Shown in pieces: positions 1-10,404 of a stretch of 64,000 nt of DNA. The DNA is from Eutypa lata (lineage: Eukaryota > Ascomycota > Sordariomycetes > Xylariales > Diatrypaceae). The position numbers and the translations under genes were made by a program. The notes under the pieces are model-generated. The model was not told the origin of the DNA. It worked only from the letters and a program-made list of their open reading frames with translations, and made no database searches. The number at the start of each line of letters is the position of its first letter. Position 1 is the first letter of the stretch. The stretch covers positions 2,232,001 through 2,296,000 of the forward strand of contig JAKULF010000007.1 in assembly GCA_022661535.1 (NCBI GenBank). Reading direction: 5' to 3'.

Positions 1-628
1 CGTCGAATAGCATTCTAGGCCATCCATTCATCCGGACTCACCCCAATCCTTGATCTTGAACCAGGCGCCGCTGCCGTCGTACTCGGCGGCCGTGCCCGGT
101 GCCTTGGACATGTAGCTGTGGGCCGGGGAGGGGCGCATTGGTTAGCTCCAGTCCGGTATTTGTTTTTGTAGTTTTGTGGTTATAACCATCGGTACAGCGG
201 AGACGGGGAAAACTAGAAGGAGAGACACCTACAGGGATACGGGCCCCTGATGATAGACGGCCTGGTCGAGGCTGAAGGTGAAAGCGTCACCGGCCTTGAG
301 GGTCATCGTCTCGGTGCTGCCCCCCGTGGCCCCGCCGACGTTGCATCGCATGTCGTTGGAAGCGAGATCTAGTTGTCGTCGGCTCTGTTAGTTAAGTGGC
401 AGGGTGGAAGTTTTCGGTTTGTCTCCTCTTTCTCTCTCTCCCTCTTTGCTCTGCTTCTGAGTTTGACTTACCGAGCACCGGGGAATTCATGTTCGTGTTC
501 TGGCGGACGTACTGGTACGCCGCCCCTTTCCCGGACCCGGCTGCCAGGGACTGGAAGATGTAGTGGCCCGAGACGCCCTGGGCCGCCAAGGCAGCGACGG
601 CGACGATGCTGGAGACGGAGAACTTCAT
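1..628 (-). CDS. AA9 lytic polysaccharide monooxygenase, 3' part outside window
   Basis: Secreted copper enzyme that cleaves cellulose oxidatively. Three exons are visible: 628-472, 368-233 and 115-42, with donors GTAAGT, GTAGGT and GTGAGT; the gene continues past base 1. Residues 1-21 form a signal peptide ending VSG, so the mature protein would start with His22, as AA9 needs for its copper histidine brace. The second brace histidine is His92 in the motif HQGP, and YMSKAPGT plus GAWFKI after it are typical of the family. Cys61 is a likely disulfide cysteine. The start is the only ATG before the signal peptide. The last copper ligand (Tyr) and any cellulose-binding module lie outside the window. 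A cellobiose dehydrogenase, its electron donor, lies 3.8 kb away in the opposite direction. Splice sites are by eye; the family call is firm. Confidence 0.9.
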
Positions 629-3600
629 TATGGCGTTGATGATGATACTGGCGTCTGCTGATGGAGATATGACGACTGACTAGCTAGCTAGCAATAGCTG
701 ATAGCGATGACTGGCGGTAGGTAGGTAGGGGGAGGGTAGGTGTGAGGTGAGGTGTGAGGCAACGCTTGTTCACCGCCATCCGCCGCATGATAAATAACTT
801 CTTCTTCCCATTTATCAAGACGCGTGGGCTGAGAAGGGACAATCCCCCACCAGCCCCGGCAGTTGTTCCTCCATCCATACATGACGTCGCAGCCATCTAT
901 CCGGATGCTGTTTATAGAACAAGCATGGCGGTGGTCGACAGGTGCGACCACCACCACGGGAACCCAAACTACATATATCGGAGCCCTGTTACGCGGGAAA
1001 CAGCCTAGGATTGAACCGATCCGGAGGGTCCAGAAGCTTCTAGCCCGCAATTAAGAAGCAATGGGTATATATTAAGACGTCGTTAAGACGAGTGCTGCTT
1101 TAAAGCGCTTGACCTGATGCCCCTCGTCTGATTGGCTGTCAACAGCCGCAAGAGCAATTCTATATATTAAAATGGGGGTCGCCTCTACGGTCGTGACCAG
1201 ATCTGGCAGGCCGACTTACTTCTTTGAGATCAACGGAGTGCGGAGACTCATGAGTAGCATGTATGTATGAGCTCTTGGGCTTACCTTCGATGCGACGAAA
1301 GGCTTCACGATAGTACAGGGGTTGTTTGGGCTGGCTTGCCCGACGTTCTGGTTCGTTCTAGTTCATTGCTTACATGTGGGCGCAAACGCCGAGAAAAGGT
1401 TCTATTTGGGGACCGACTTTTATTGTGAAGCTTGTGAAGTATGTTCAATGCCTGGAAATCGATGCATTCTCCATGTATTGGTATAGTTCGCGCGTATTGT
1501 GGCGTTTAGTTAGCTGAGACTGAGACCAAACTCCCCGAGCATAATTATCAACAGCCGTTGATTTCGGTGTAAGCTAATGTAGTTACCTGGAGTTTACATC
1601 GTGGGAGCTCGACACATACTTGCCAACGATGTATTATTTGCTGTCCTGTCTGTCGGGCTCCTCCTATCAGTATAGATGCATCAGTATCATGTAGATATTC
1701 ATCGTAGAAAGACACTCGTCCAATCTCTTTTCTCCCTGAATATGAACGACTGTGAAGGTGTCACTAGGGTCATGAACGTAAAATGTATAGTTGTAGTTCA
1801 CGCGCTAGCAATGGACTGCTACGCGCATATTCGACGAGTCTTCTGCATCGTGTATCTACTCGGCCGTCTAATGGCCTCCACATGGAGGTTTCATGGCGGT
1901 TGTCGGTAGACTTATAGATTTATAAGTGGTGACAAATGCGAATAATCACCAACCAACGCGCAGAGCTCATTGTAGGTTGCTAGAGGGGGTCTCGTGATGA
2001 AACGCCAACTGCGGAGCTTCAATAGAATGTGTGGCTTCCAAGATGCTGAAGAACCCTTTCTGCACGTGCCTATCAATTGCTACTTCTGTTTTACCGGAAT
2101 GTCAATGGAAAGAAATGACTTTCGTGAGATGGTATTTAGCCTCATAGTTCATATTGCCCATGAACTAAATGCTATGTGGTGCTAATTAACTATATCGCCT
2201 CGCGCGTTGACTGCTCAGAATAGCTTCAGCACATAGTAATTTGGGTCCGTCATATTCTGCGCCTCGTGCCTTAGGGTGTTTGAAGCAGTGCATGCAAGTA
2301 TTTGTCATTTCAATTAACGAAATCCGAGTTGTCTATCACGTTAGAGTGCAAGATACTCAAGGGGATATTGCAGGATCGTGGTCAGTAAGTGTCGGGCGGG
2401 ACGGGATCCTCCGAGACCTTTTTGTCTTGTTTAGACTACCTCTAGTTAGTTAGGAGCACTCGTGAGTGTGTCAAACCCTAGCAGCCTCGTTGATAGACGG
2501 CCCTCGGTGCTATTGGTGGAACACGGCTAGGCTTATGAATTCAAAATAAACATGCTGATGCGCATGTTCCCACATGTTCGTGGGCGAAGATCTCGTGACA
2601 GGACAAGACTCGGCCCTTCCATCCGTCCAAGTGCCGCATGGGGCTTGGTGAGATCGGGCAAGATGGACAGGGTAAGTCAAGGGTAATCGGGACGAAAGAG
2701 ACAGCAGGATCTACAAGGCCCATCCCCTCGGAAGCAAGGGGTCCCCTCCAACAAGCATTCTGGGCATGGCATTGCATTGTGGCATTCTGTTGTCTTCGAC
2801 GCACGTTGAATACAGGCTAAGGCGGCAAACGGGGAAACTATAAAAATAGCGGATGGGTCAAGGATGATGGATGGAATCTGAGTCTCTATTTTATCCAGGC
2901 CAGATGTCAATTTACAGTTGACCTTGGCTCTTAAGAGGGAAAAAGCCTGGTTGCATCCGTGGGTGGAAATCTGATCATGATACTAACGAATCATCGTAGA
3001 AGGGATCTCGGCGATCTGCAAACCAGAGACCTGAAAAGAAAACTTGGCAGGAGAAAAATTGCCCTCGTAAGATCTCTTTGTAGCTTAGCAGCTTCAAGCT
3101 ACCGTTTCTAGAAAGGCCCGAGGAGAGTATGTATGTATTTAGGTACGGAGTCAAGGGGGGAGTTTGCGGGGGAGGGGAGGAGAGAGGGGAATTTGGGGAA
3201 AGCCGGGCCTGAGAAGCCAGTCACTACTCTGCCCACCTTACAAACATGTACATACTTGTATGTACATTCATCACTACTATCTGTGTCCGTCGAGCTTTGT
3301 ATGTTGATTCGTAATGGAAGGCTTCCCGTTTGTCCATATGCACAGGGGCATTTATTTAGTCAAACGGCGCGGCGCAGGATGCAGAGAAGAGCCTTGGTGG
3401 ATTTTTTTATTCATTTTCATTTTCATGTTTGCTTATTCCTAGCTAGCTAAAGTTCAAGTACATCGTATATCTACGACTTCTATATTATAATCGTTTCATC
3501 GTAATTAACCCGCAAGAGGAAGCTAAGCGATGATCACCAGCAAGCGATCTTGTTATTCTTCTGCACATTCGGACCATTCCCAACTTGTCTCTACCATGTT

Positions 3601-4435
3601 TGGGTAATGAGACCTTTATGATTGGACAGACATAGTTACGTATGTTCTTAACAGATTGCTTAACAGGCCCGAATCTGTTTCTCTTCAATGGGGATATTGA
3701 CGGATCTGGTCTTAGTGTAGTCGGTTATCTCTGATCTCTTCCCAGTTACATGTTACGTGGGACTGGTGATGGGTCTTTCCATCCGCCTCGCGCTTACTCA
3801 GGCGAGTGAGTGATAGTAGGTATACCTAGGTTTACGATGAATCAAGGATCGAGGGTCATGTCTAAACGCGATGCTTAATCAACAATCTGCTATTGGATTC
3901 AGGCAATCTTTTTTTCTTTGATCATGCTCATTAGCCGCCGCTTGGACTCGAGCTCGCTTCTGTATCATAATATGCGACTTGCTTCCGTTAATTCATTTCT
4001 TCTCCAAGTTAATAGCCGCTGGATAAGAGGCTGTCGAACCGGGTTCTTGACATGGGCGTCTGTCGCATAACTAGCCCAGTCGGGTTTCTTACCCACCCTC
4101 TCCGCAACTTGCGCAATATACACAACTCTATTTAGTATGGCGTATAGCTAACTGGCTGACCCCATGCGGCCCCATTCATTAAGGACTTTCTCCGGCGTCG
4201 TCCCTTTGGTTCAGCCCTTGCTTAGAGTGGTACTATAGCCACATCCATGCTCCAACCTGCAGGCTATGTGTCCTTCTTCATATGCTATCGTCGGGAGACA
4301 AGCCTCCCAAGGAGCATCTCGGCGTTCTTGGGTTCCATGAGGCGAATCCATATATTATATCTTCTGTCCCGGATTCCCAGCTAGCATCCTTCCACTTCCC
4401 AAGGCTTGGGACTTCCGTCATTCTTTTTTTCCAAG
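629..4435. other. Intergenic between the divergent AA9 and CDH genes
   Basis: No gene is supported. Open frames here are short, overlap on both strands and lack family signatures or consistent splice sites. The first 300 bases hold the AA9 upstream region, with C-rich stretches (for example near 843-860) that could bind a carbon-catabolite repressor, though such short motifs are not decisive. A palindromic CCTAGG core typical of intergenic DNA in this window is at 3825-3830. Both genes would be driven from this 3.8 kb tract. Confidence 0.5.
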
Positions 4436-7432
4436 ATGTTGAGCCTCTCCCGTATCACAGCTGCTTCGCTAGCAGCTGCTAGCAGTCAGTATGGTCGCCC
4501 TATGCGTGCGAAGACCTCCTCGCTAACATATCTTAGTCTTCCGGACATGTGCTGCTCAGTCGGCATCTGGAGATTACACCGACCCTGATACGGGAATCAC
4601 TTTCACGACATGGAGTATCGCGGAGACCGCAAGCGCTGGTGCCTTTACCTTTGGTCTAGTCTTGCCCGAAGATGCCTTGACCACCGACGCGACAGAATAT
4701 ATTGGCCTGCTTGTAAGCTAATCCCTTCTGTCTGCCTATGCTTTCCATTACCGCTAACAATGAATGCTTCAGCAATGCTCCAAGAATGCCGATACGGACG
4801 GTTGGTGCGGTCTTTCCCATGGACAATCTGGGCAGATGACACAGGCCTTGCTTCTCATGGCCTGGCCGTATGAGGACCAAGTTCTTACATCGTTCCGATT
4901 TGCATCCGGTTATGCGGCGCCGGCGGTTTATACCGGTGATGCTAAGCTGACGCAGATCGCGTCTAAGCTAAATGACACCCACTTTGAGTTGCAGTATCGA
5001 TGCGAGAACTGCTTTGCCTGGGACCAGGATGGTTCGACTGGAAGCGTCTCTACGACCGATGGTCTGCTTGTCACGGGAAGAGCTGCGGCGAAGTCTTCAC
5101 CTGGAAGCCCTGGCTGTCCCACAGAAATTGAGATCCAGCAGCATGACAACGGCTTTGGTCAATTCGGCGCTGCCCTTGACGATGCTCCGAATGTTTCGTA
5201 CTCAGAATGGGCTGAGTTGGCCACGGCCACGGTCACTGGAAACTGTGGCACGCAGCCCCCGCCTACGGCGACTTCTACAACGACGAGTGGACCAACCGTC
5301 ACTGCTACTTGCCCCCCTCAGGTTACCGAGACCGCGTATGATTACGTTGTTGTTGGTGCTGGTGCCGGTGGTATCCCGGTAGCCGACAAGTTGAGCGAGG
5401 GAGGCAAGAATGTACTACTGATTGAAAAAGGGCCCCCTTCAACGGGCAGATGGGGTGGTACGCTTGGACCTGAGTGGCTAAATGAAACTGACTTGACGCG
5501 CTTCGATGTGCCCGGTTTGTGCAACCAGATTTGGGTTGACTCTAACGGCGTTGCTTGCGGAGACACTGACCAAATGGCCGGATGCGTGTTGGGTGGAGGT
5601 ACTGCCGTTAACGCTGGACTTTGGTGGAAGGTAGGACTTTTCGCCTCTTTGGTTAGGATAACCGCTAAACCTACATAGGCAAACCCAAAAGATTGGGATG
5701 AGAACTTTCCCAGCGGGTGGCACAATGATGATCTCGAGCAGGCCACGAACCGGGTGTTTTCTCGGATCCCAGGGACAACTCGGCCATCTCAAGATGGCCA
5801 GCTGTATATGCACCAAGGCGTTGATGTCCTCTCGGGTGCATTAGCAGCGGCTGGCTGGGAGAAGATTGATGAACCCAACTCTGCCCCGACCAAGAAGAAC
5901 CATACGTTCGGCGCGACAACGTACATGTTTTCCGATGGTGAGAGAGGAGGTCCTCTGGCGACTTACCTAGTTTCAGCATCTGCCAGGGACAACTTCAAGC
6001 TCCTCATGAACCTAAATGTCCGACGAGCGGTCCGAACAGCTGGCCATGTCACTGGCATTGAGTTGGAATGCTTGACTGAAGACGGCAGTCTGGGAGTCGT
6101 ACCCTTGGCCGATGGAGGCGGAGCCATATTTTCTGCAGGGACTTTCGGCTCGGCGAAACTCTTGCTACGGAGTAGGTCCGAAGTTATCCAATCAGGACCG
6201 ATTTATACTAATACATTTCTATAGGTGGTATCGGACCTGCTGATCAGTTGGAGGTTGTTGCTGCCTCTAAATCGGACGGGTCCAACTTCATCGCTGAATC
6301 GGAGTGGATCGACTTACCCGTCGGTTCTAACTTGATTGATCACACCAACGTAAGTCTCTCCTGGAGGATTCACCTCAACTTGCTCCAATCTCGCTAACGA
6401 GATGGCATCAGACCGATCTCTACATCACCCATCCCGATATTGTCTTCTATGATTTCTATCAGGCTTGGGATGAGCCTAACCCCGACGACAAGAATAAATA
6501 CCTTGGTCAGTGACCCTTCGCTAGCCACGAGAGACTTAAAGCAGCTTCTAACTTCTAGTAGACGGTCGCGCCGGTATCCTTGCACAAGCTGCGCCCAACA
6601 TTGGACCTGTTGTAGGTCTAACTCTGCGACTTACTACCACCAGGACTTGGGCAATCATACTGACATGGGCTCCAGTTCTGGGATGAAATCGAAGGCGCCG
6701 ATGGTGTCGTACGTCAGCTTCAGTACACCGCCCGTGTTGAGGGCAGCGAGCAGACGGGTTCCAACAGTAAGTACCAATGAAGGCTGGCACTTGGATAAGA
6801 CTGAGAGACCTGACCATACATAGGTACCATGATCATGAGTCAATACCTCGGTAGAGGCGTCACCTCCCGGGGCCGAATGACCATCGATAGTGCTATGACG
6901 ACGCATGTCACGACCCACCCCTATCTTCGCGACGAGAACGATGTCGCCGCCGTCATCCAAGGTATCAACAACCTACGGTCTGCCCTCAAGGGGTACGCCA
7001 ACCTGACCTTCGCCGTCCCTGCCAACAACATGACGACCGAGGCCTACGTCTCCGACTACATTGTTAGCCCCGCCACGCGTAGGGCAAACCACTGGATGGG
7101 TAAGCACATCTATGTACCGCTCTTACTACTATGTTCTTCTACTTGATACTAACCTTTTGTGTGTGTGTGTGTGAAAAGGTACCGCCAAACTGGGAGAGGA
7201 CAGCGGTCTCGACGGGGGTTCCGCCGTCGTCGATCTCGACACCAAGGTCTACGGCACCGACAACCTCTTCGTCGTCGACGGGTCGATCTTCCCCGGCATG
7301 GTGACAGGCAACCCGTCGGCCATGATCATCACCGCTGCCGAGTTCGCCGCGGAGAAGATCCTGAATGCCGACACCACCGTCTCGAAGAAGAAGACAAGAG
7401 CCTACGGTAGCAAGATCATCAACGTGAGATAA
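4436..7432 (+). CDS. cdh: Cellobiose dehydrogenase (cytochrome plus GMC flavodehydrogenase), no CBM
   Basis: Extracellular flavocytochrome that oxidises cellobiose and passes electrons through its heme domain to AA9 monooxygenases. Exons: 4436-4484, 4537-4712, 4773-5630, 5679-6171, 6225-6349, 6412-6505, 6559-6611, 6676-6766, 6824-7099, 7179-7432; all joins keep frame and give 822 residues. Signal peptide is about 1-23, leaving Gln24 first. The cytochrome domain spans about 24-230, with likely heme ligands Met97 (GQMT) and His199 (QQHDNGFG). A Thr/Ser/Pro linker runs about 235-258. The flavin domain opens with the GAGAGG dinucleotide motif near 270-275. Catalytic His736 (ANHWMG) and Asn783 (TGNPSA) are present. 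The protein ends without a cellulose-binding module, as in class II enzymes lacking CBM1. Most introns are 48-64 bases; intron 9 is 79 and carries a TG run. The exon 7 acceptor is a TAGTAG tandem. Confidence 0.93.
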
Positions 7433-8616
7433 AGCGGGTCGCATTTGGTAGAAAAACAGGGTTAAGGGTGACCTAGAAGAAGAAGATTTCCCCAGTATAT
7501 GATGGGTGTTTCACGTGTATATAGTTAGTCGTAGTATATTGCCATTTGCCCAATCAACGTACATAAAGAGTTCTACTTCGTCTTGGCCTGACTTGCGAGC
7601 ATTGTGAGTTTACGTCGTTTCAGGGCTTCGACGCTTTTGATGATCAAGAAAAGAAATATCTCGTCGCTGGTTTTGAAATAATAGAAAACCCACGGAACCA
7701 TGCCTTGACAAAGAGTCCACTAATATACCATCTCCTGCTACTACGAGAGTTGCGGGTTCGGCATCATGGCTTCCCTCAAATCACCTGAGTGGGCTTTTCC
7801 TAAAGGCAAAGAATGGCGGATCCCTCATTTTCAAACCTAGGTCTATCCATTACTATTATAGGTAAACCTGTGGAGAGTTAGGGGTCATTTTACCGGTCTC
7901 AGGAAGCTTGATGTATTGTCAGGAATATCTAGGTCAGGAATCTAGCTATATGGGTGCCATCCGGCTGCAAACGCCGGAATGGTGACATCCGACACCTACA
8001 CTCCTCCGTTTGACCTGGTGGCTCTCAGCCACTACTTTGCTATCCCACCAAATATCCCACAAAACCTTATGATATGCTATAACACAGGCTAGGCGACTTT
8101 GAATTACAGATCGTTGGGATGCGACGGCCAGGGGTATTTGCGGGTCTGATTGGAAGGCATCATTTAATTTGAACATCTAATAGCAACAATCTATGGCTAT
8201 GCTGTGTCTATAAACTCTTACAGGATTTAATCATACACTTAACCTAACCTAACCTACAATGCAACCAGCGATGACTTACCACGGCTAACGGCGGTAAGGT
8301 CCACGAGTCCATGCTGATCGTCCTTGCACCCAGAGCAGCAGCAGCCCGGACTATAATCAAACCATCCTAAACCAGTGCGCCGTTGAAATCATCCCCACCC
8401 TCGCCGATGCCCTACTCAAGGGCGCGCTCCAGTAGCGCAAGGATCGTTATTCGTGACCAGTATATCAGATACCCGCCTACAATACCTTTAGCTTCGACTC
8501 CGAAGACTAATGGGGTTTTGAATCGCTGAATCACTGTAGATTTTGCACCAAAATAGCCTGCCTCAGCTGACGACGGTCTACACTAATTAGATGAAAAGGA
8601 CCGTCAAAGCTCTACC
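7433..8616. other. Intergenic between CDH and the MFS gene, with repeat debris
   Basis: The two genes converge on this tract, so it holds both 3' ends. It contains a fragment of a dispersed repeat at about 7893-7956 (listed separately). Near 8343-8536 a short reading frame with protein-like composition is interrupted by three stop codons in the same frame, which suggests an unrecognised gene relic. A short CCTAA triplet run at about 8238-8256 is not a telomere. Nothing else can be supported. Confidence 0.4.
7893..7956. repeat. Short relic of a dispersed repeat also present at 61.9 kb
   Basis: The words CAGGAAGCT, TGTATT, CTAGGTCAGGAATC and CTAG-TATA occur here in the same order and similar spacing as in 61933-61995. 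The copy at 61.9 kb has TGTCA...TGACA ends like a long terminal repeat. The shared block is short and the match was found by eye, so the relation is probable rather than proven. Confidence 0.35.
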
Positions 8617-10404
8617 CTAATCCGACTCGCTATTCCGAGCAGCTTTCCTTTCCTTCCTACGCTGCCTCCTCTCCTCCTTCTCCTTCCGCCATCTCACGCC
8701 ATTTCGCATGACTATCCACACGGCGGGAGAGAATACGGCGAACAGGACGCCGAAGACGACGAACGCCCAGCCAAGACCTACGGCCTCGGTCAAGGGGTCG
8801 ATGATGGCCGTGGCGACGGCACTAAGCAAGCACCGTATGATGTTGTTGCTAGCGGTAGCGGCGCCCGCATTGCCCGGGTTGATGTCACTGATGAGGACGT
8901 TCAGGATGTTGCCGAAGCCGAGGAGGCCAAATCCCAGCAGCACCAAGAGAACGCAGGGCACGGCCAAGGGGGCACTGTACTGCAGCGCCCAACCCCACAC
9001 AACGATGACGACGGTCGAAAGCGCCAGCAGGGGTATGCTAATCTCGAGGCGGGCGCGCTCGATCGGGAAGTCGGTCAGGTCGTGCTGGCGGGTGCGGTCG
9101 TACGGCACGCCGAGCAGGCGGCAGTGGCGGCGGAAGTTCCAGTTCTGCGCGCGGCCCATCACGAACGTCACCAGGATCGTGCCGCCCGTCATCGGCAGGT
9201 ACATCAGGCCGACCTGGGTCTGGGTCAGGCCGTAGATGTCCGCGAAGTGCGTGCCCATCGACGTCAGCACCGCGTACGCGCTCGCCGTCACGATCCCGCC
9301 GAACATGAGCAGCACGAACATCTCCTTCTCGAAGAGCAGCGACAGCGACTTCAGGAAGTTCACCTTCTTCTTGGGCATCGCGGTCTTCGTGGTCGACGCC
9401 CGCGATTGGGCTCGTCCTAGCTCGCCGCCGCTGTCGTGTAATTGGGCATTCTTGCGTTGCCGCTGCTGCTTGCTCTTGCGCAGGAAATCTTTACATATCT
9501 GCCACAGCGTGCGGTAAGCTATGGGGGGGCGGACCGACCCGTTCCCGACGATGTAGCGGCATGTCTCCGGCATGAAGAAGGAGTGGCCGACGAAGACAAC
9601 AGAGCCTACGATGGCAAGCAACCAGAAGGTCCACCGCCAGCCTAGGTACTGCGAAATGACGCCGCCGAGGACGGGGCCCAGGGAGGGGCCCAGCAGGACG
9701 GGTAGGAAAGTGAACGCCGCGTAGCTGCCCCGCTCGGCCGACGTGATGACGTCGGCCACGACGGCCTGGCACAGCGCCACCGTCGAGGCGGACCCCGCCG
9801 ACTGTAGCATCCGTAGCGCAAGCAGCGCTCCGTAGTTCGGGGAGAGCGCGCACCCGATGTTCGCCGCGATGAACAGCACGAAGCAGATTAGGTACGCCGG
9901 GCGCCGGCCAGCGCTGTCGGCTAGGGAGCCTATGAACATGGGCGTTAGGCCTTGGAATATCTGCGATGAATTGATTAGCCAAAAAATGTGCTGCTGCTCG
10001 CTGCCGACGGGGTGCGTGGTGAGACGCCCCCTCGTCTACACTTCGCTCACCATGAAGGTCGTTATCGTCAGGTTGATCTTCGCGATGGACACGTCCAGAT
10101 CGGCTGCCACTACCGGCAGAGCGGGGAGGTAGATCTGGCCGGTCAGAGGCGATAGGAAGGCCCCTATCGCTGCGCCGAGGACGATCCCCCGTTTCTCCCA
10201 TAATGTGAATGCGGAGTAGACTTCGTCTTCGGGCGTCTCGTTCGGGAGCTTCTCAGAGGGCAGCTCCTCGAGTCCGACCTCTTGGCTTTTGCGGGAGACC
10301 GTGATGTCCCCGTATGATTCGTTATCTGTTGTTGACATGTCGGATTCCGCCTGGTATTGGCGGTACTCTGTTGTTGTTTTCTCCATGGTGTTTTGCTCGG
10401 CCAT
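8617..10404 (-). CDS. MFS drug:H+ antiporter, DHA1 type
   Basis: Plasma-membrane exporter of the major facilitator superfamily, probably moving drugs, toxins or polyamines out in exchange for protons. Two exons, 10404-10051 and 9960-8617, joined in phase 0 through a 90-base intron with a GTGAGC donor and CGCAG acceptor, give 565 residues. Residues 1-75 are a hydrophilic cytoplasmic tail, followed by hydrophobic segments starting with LPALPVVAADL. Motif A GSLADSAGRRP is at 129-139 and the antiporter motif C LGPSLGPVLGG at 208-218, which points to DHA1 with 12 helices. The central loop (about 255-310) and the C-terminal tail are strongly basic. Closest families are yeast Qdr/Tpo-like exporters; substrate cannot be read from sequence. 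Its start is the first ATG of the open frame. It converges on CDH, with no sign of shared regulation. Confidence 0.9.

Noticed and set aside
8238..8256. CCTAA tandem words as possible telomere-like repeat
   Set aside because: Only three units, and the usual fungal telomere unit is TTAGGG; chance microsatellite.
9491..10201. 236-residue minus-strand frame overlapping the MFS gene
   Set aside because: Shadow frame: Arg/Pro-rich, reads through the MFS intron and lacks hydrophobic helices; the other frame carries motifs A and C.
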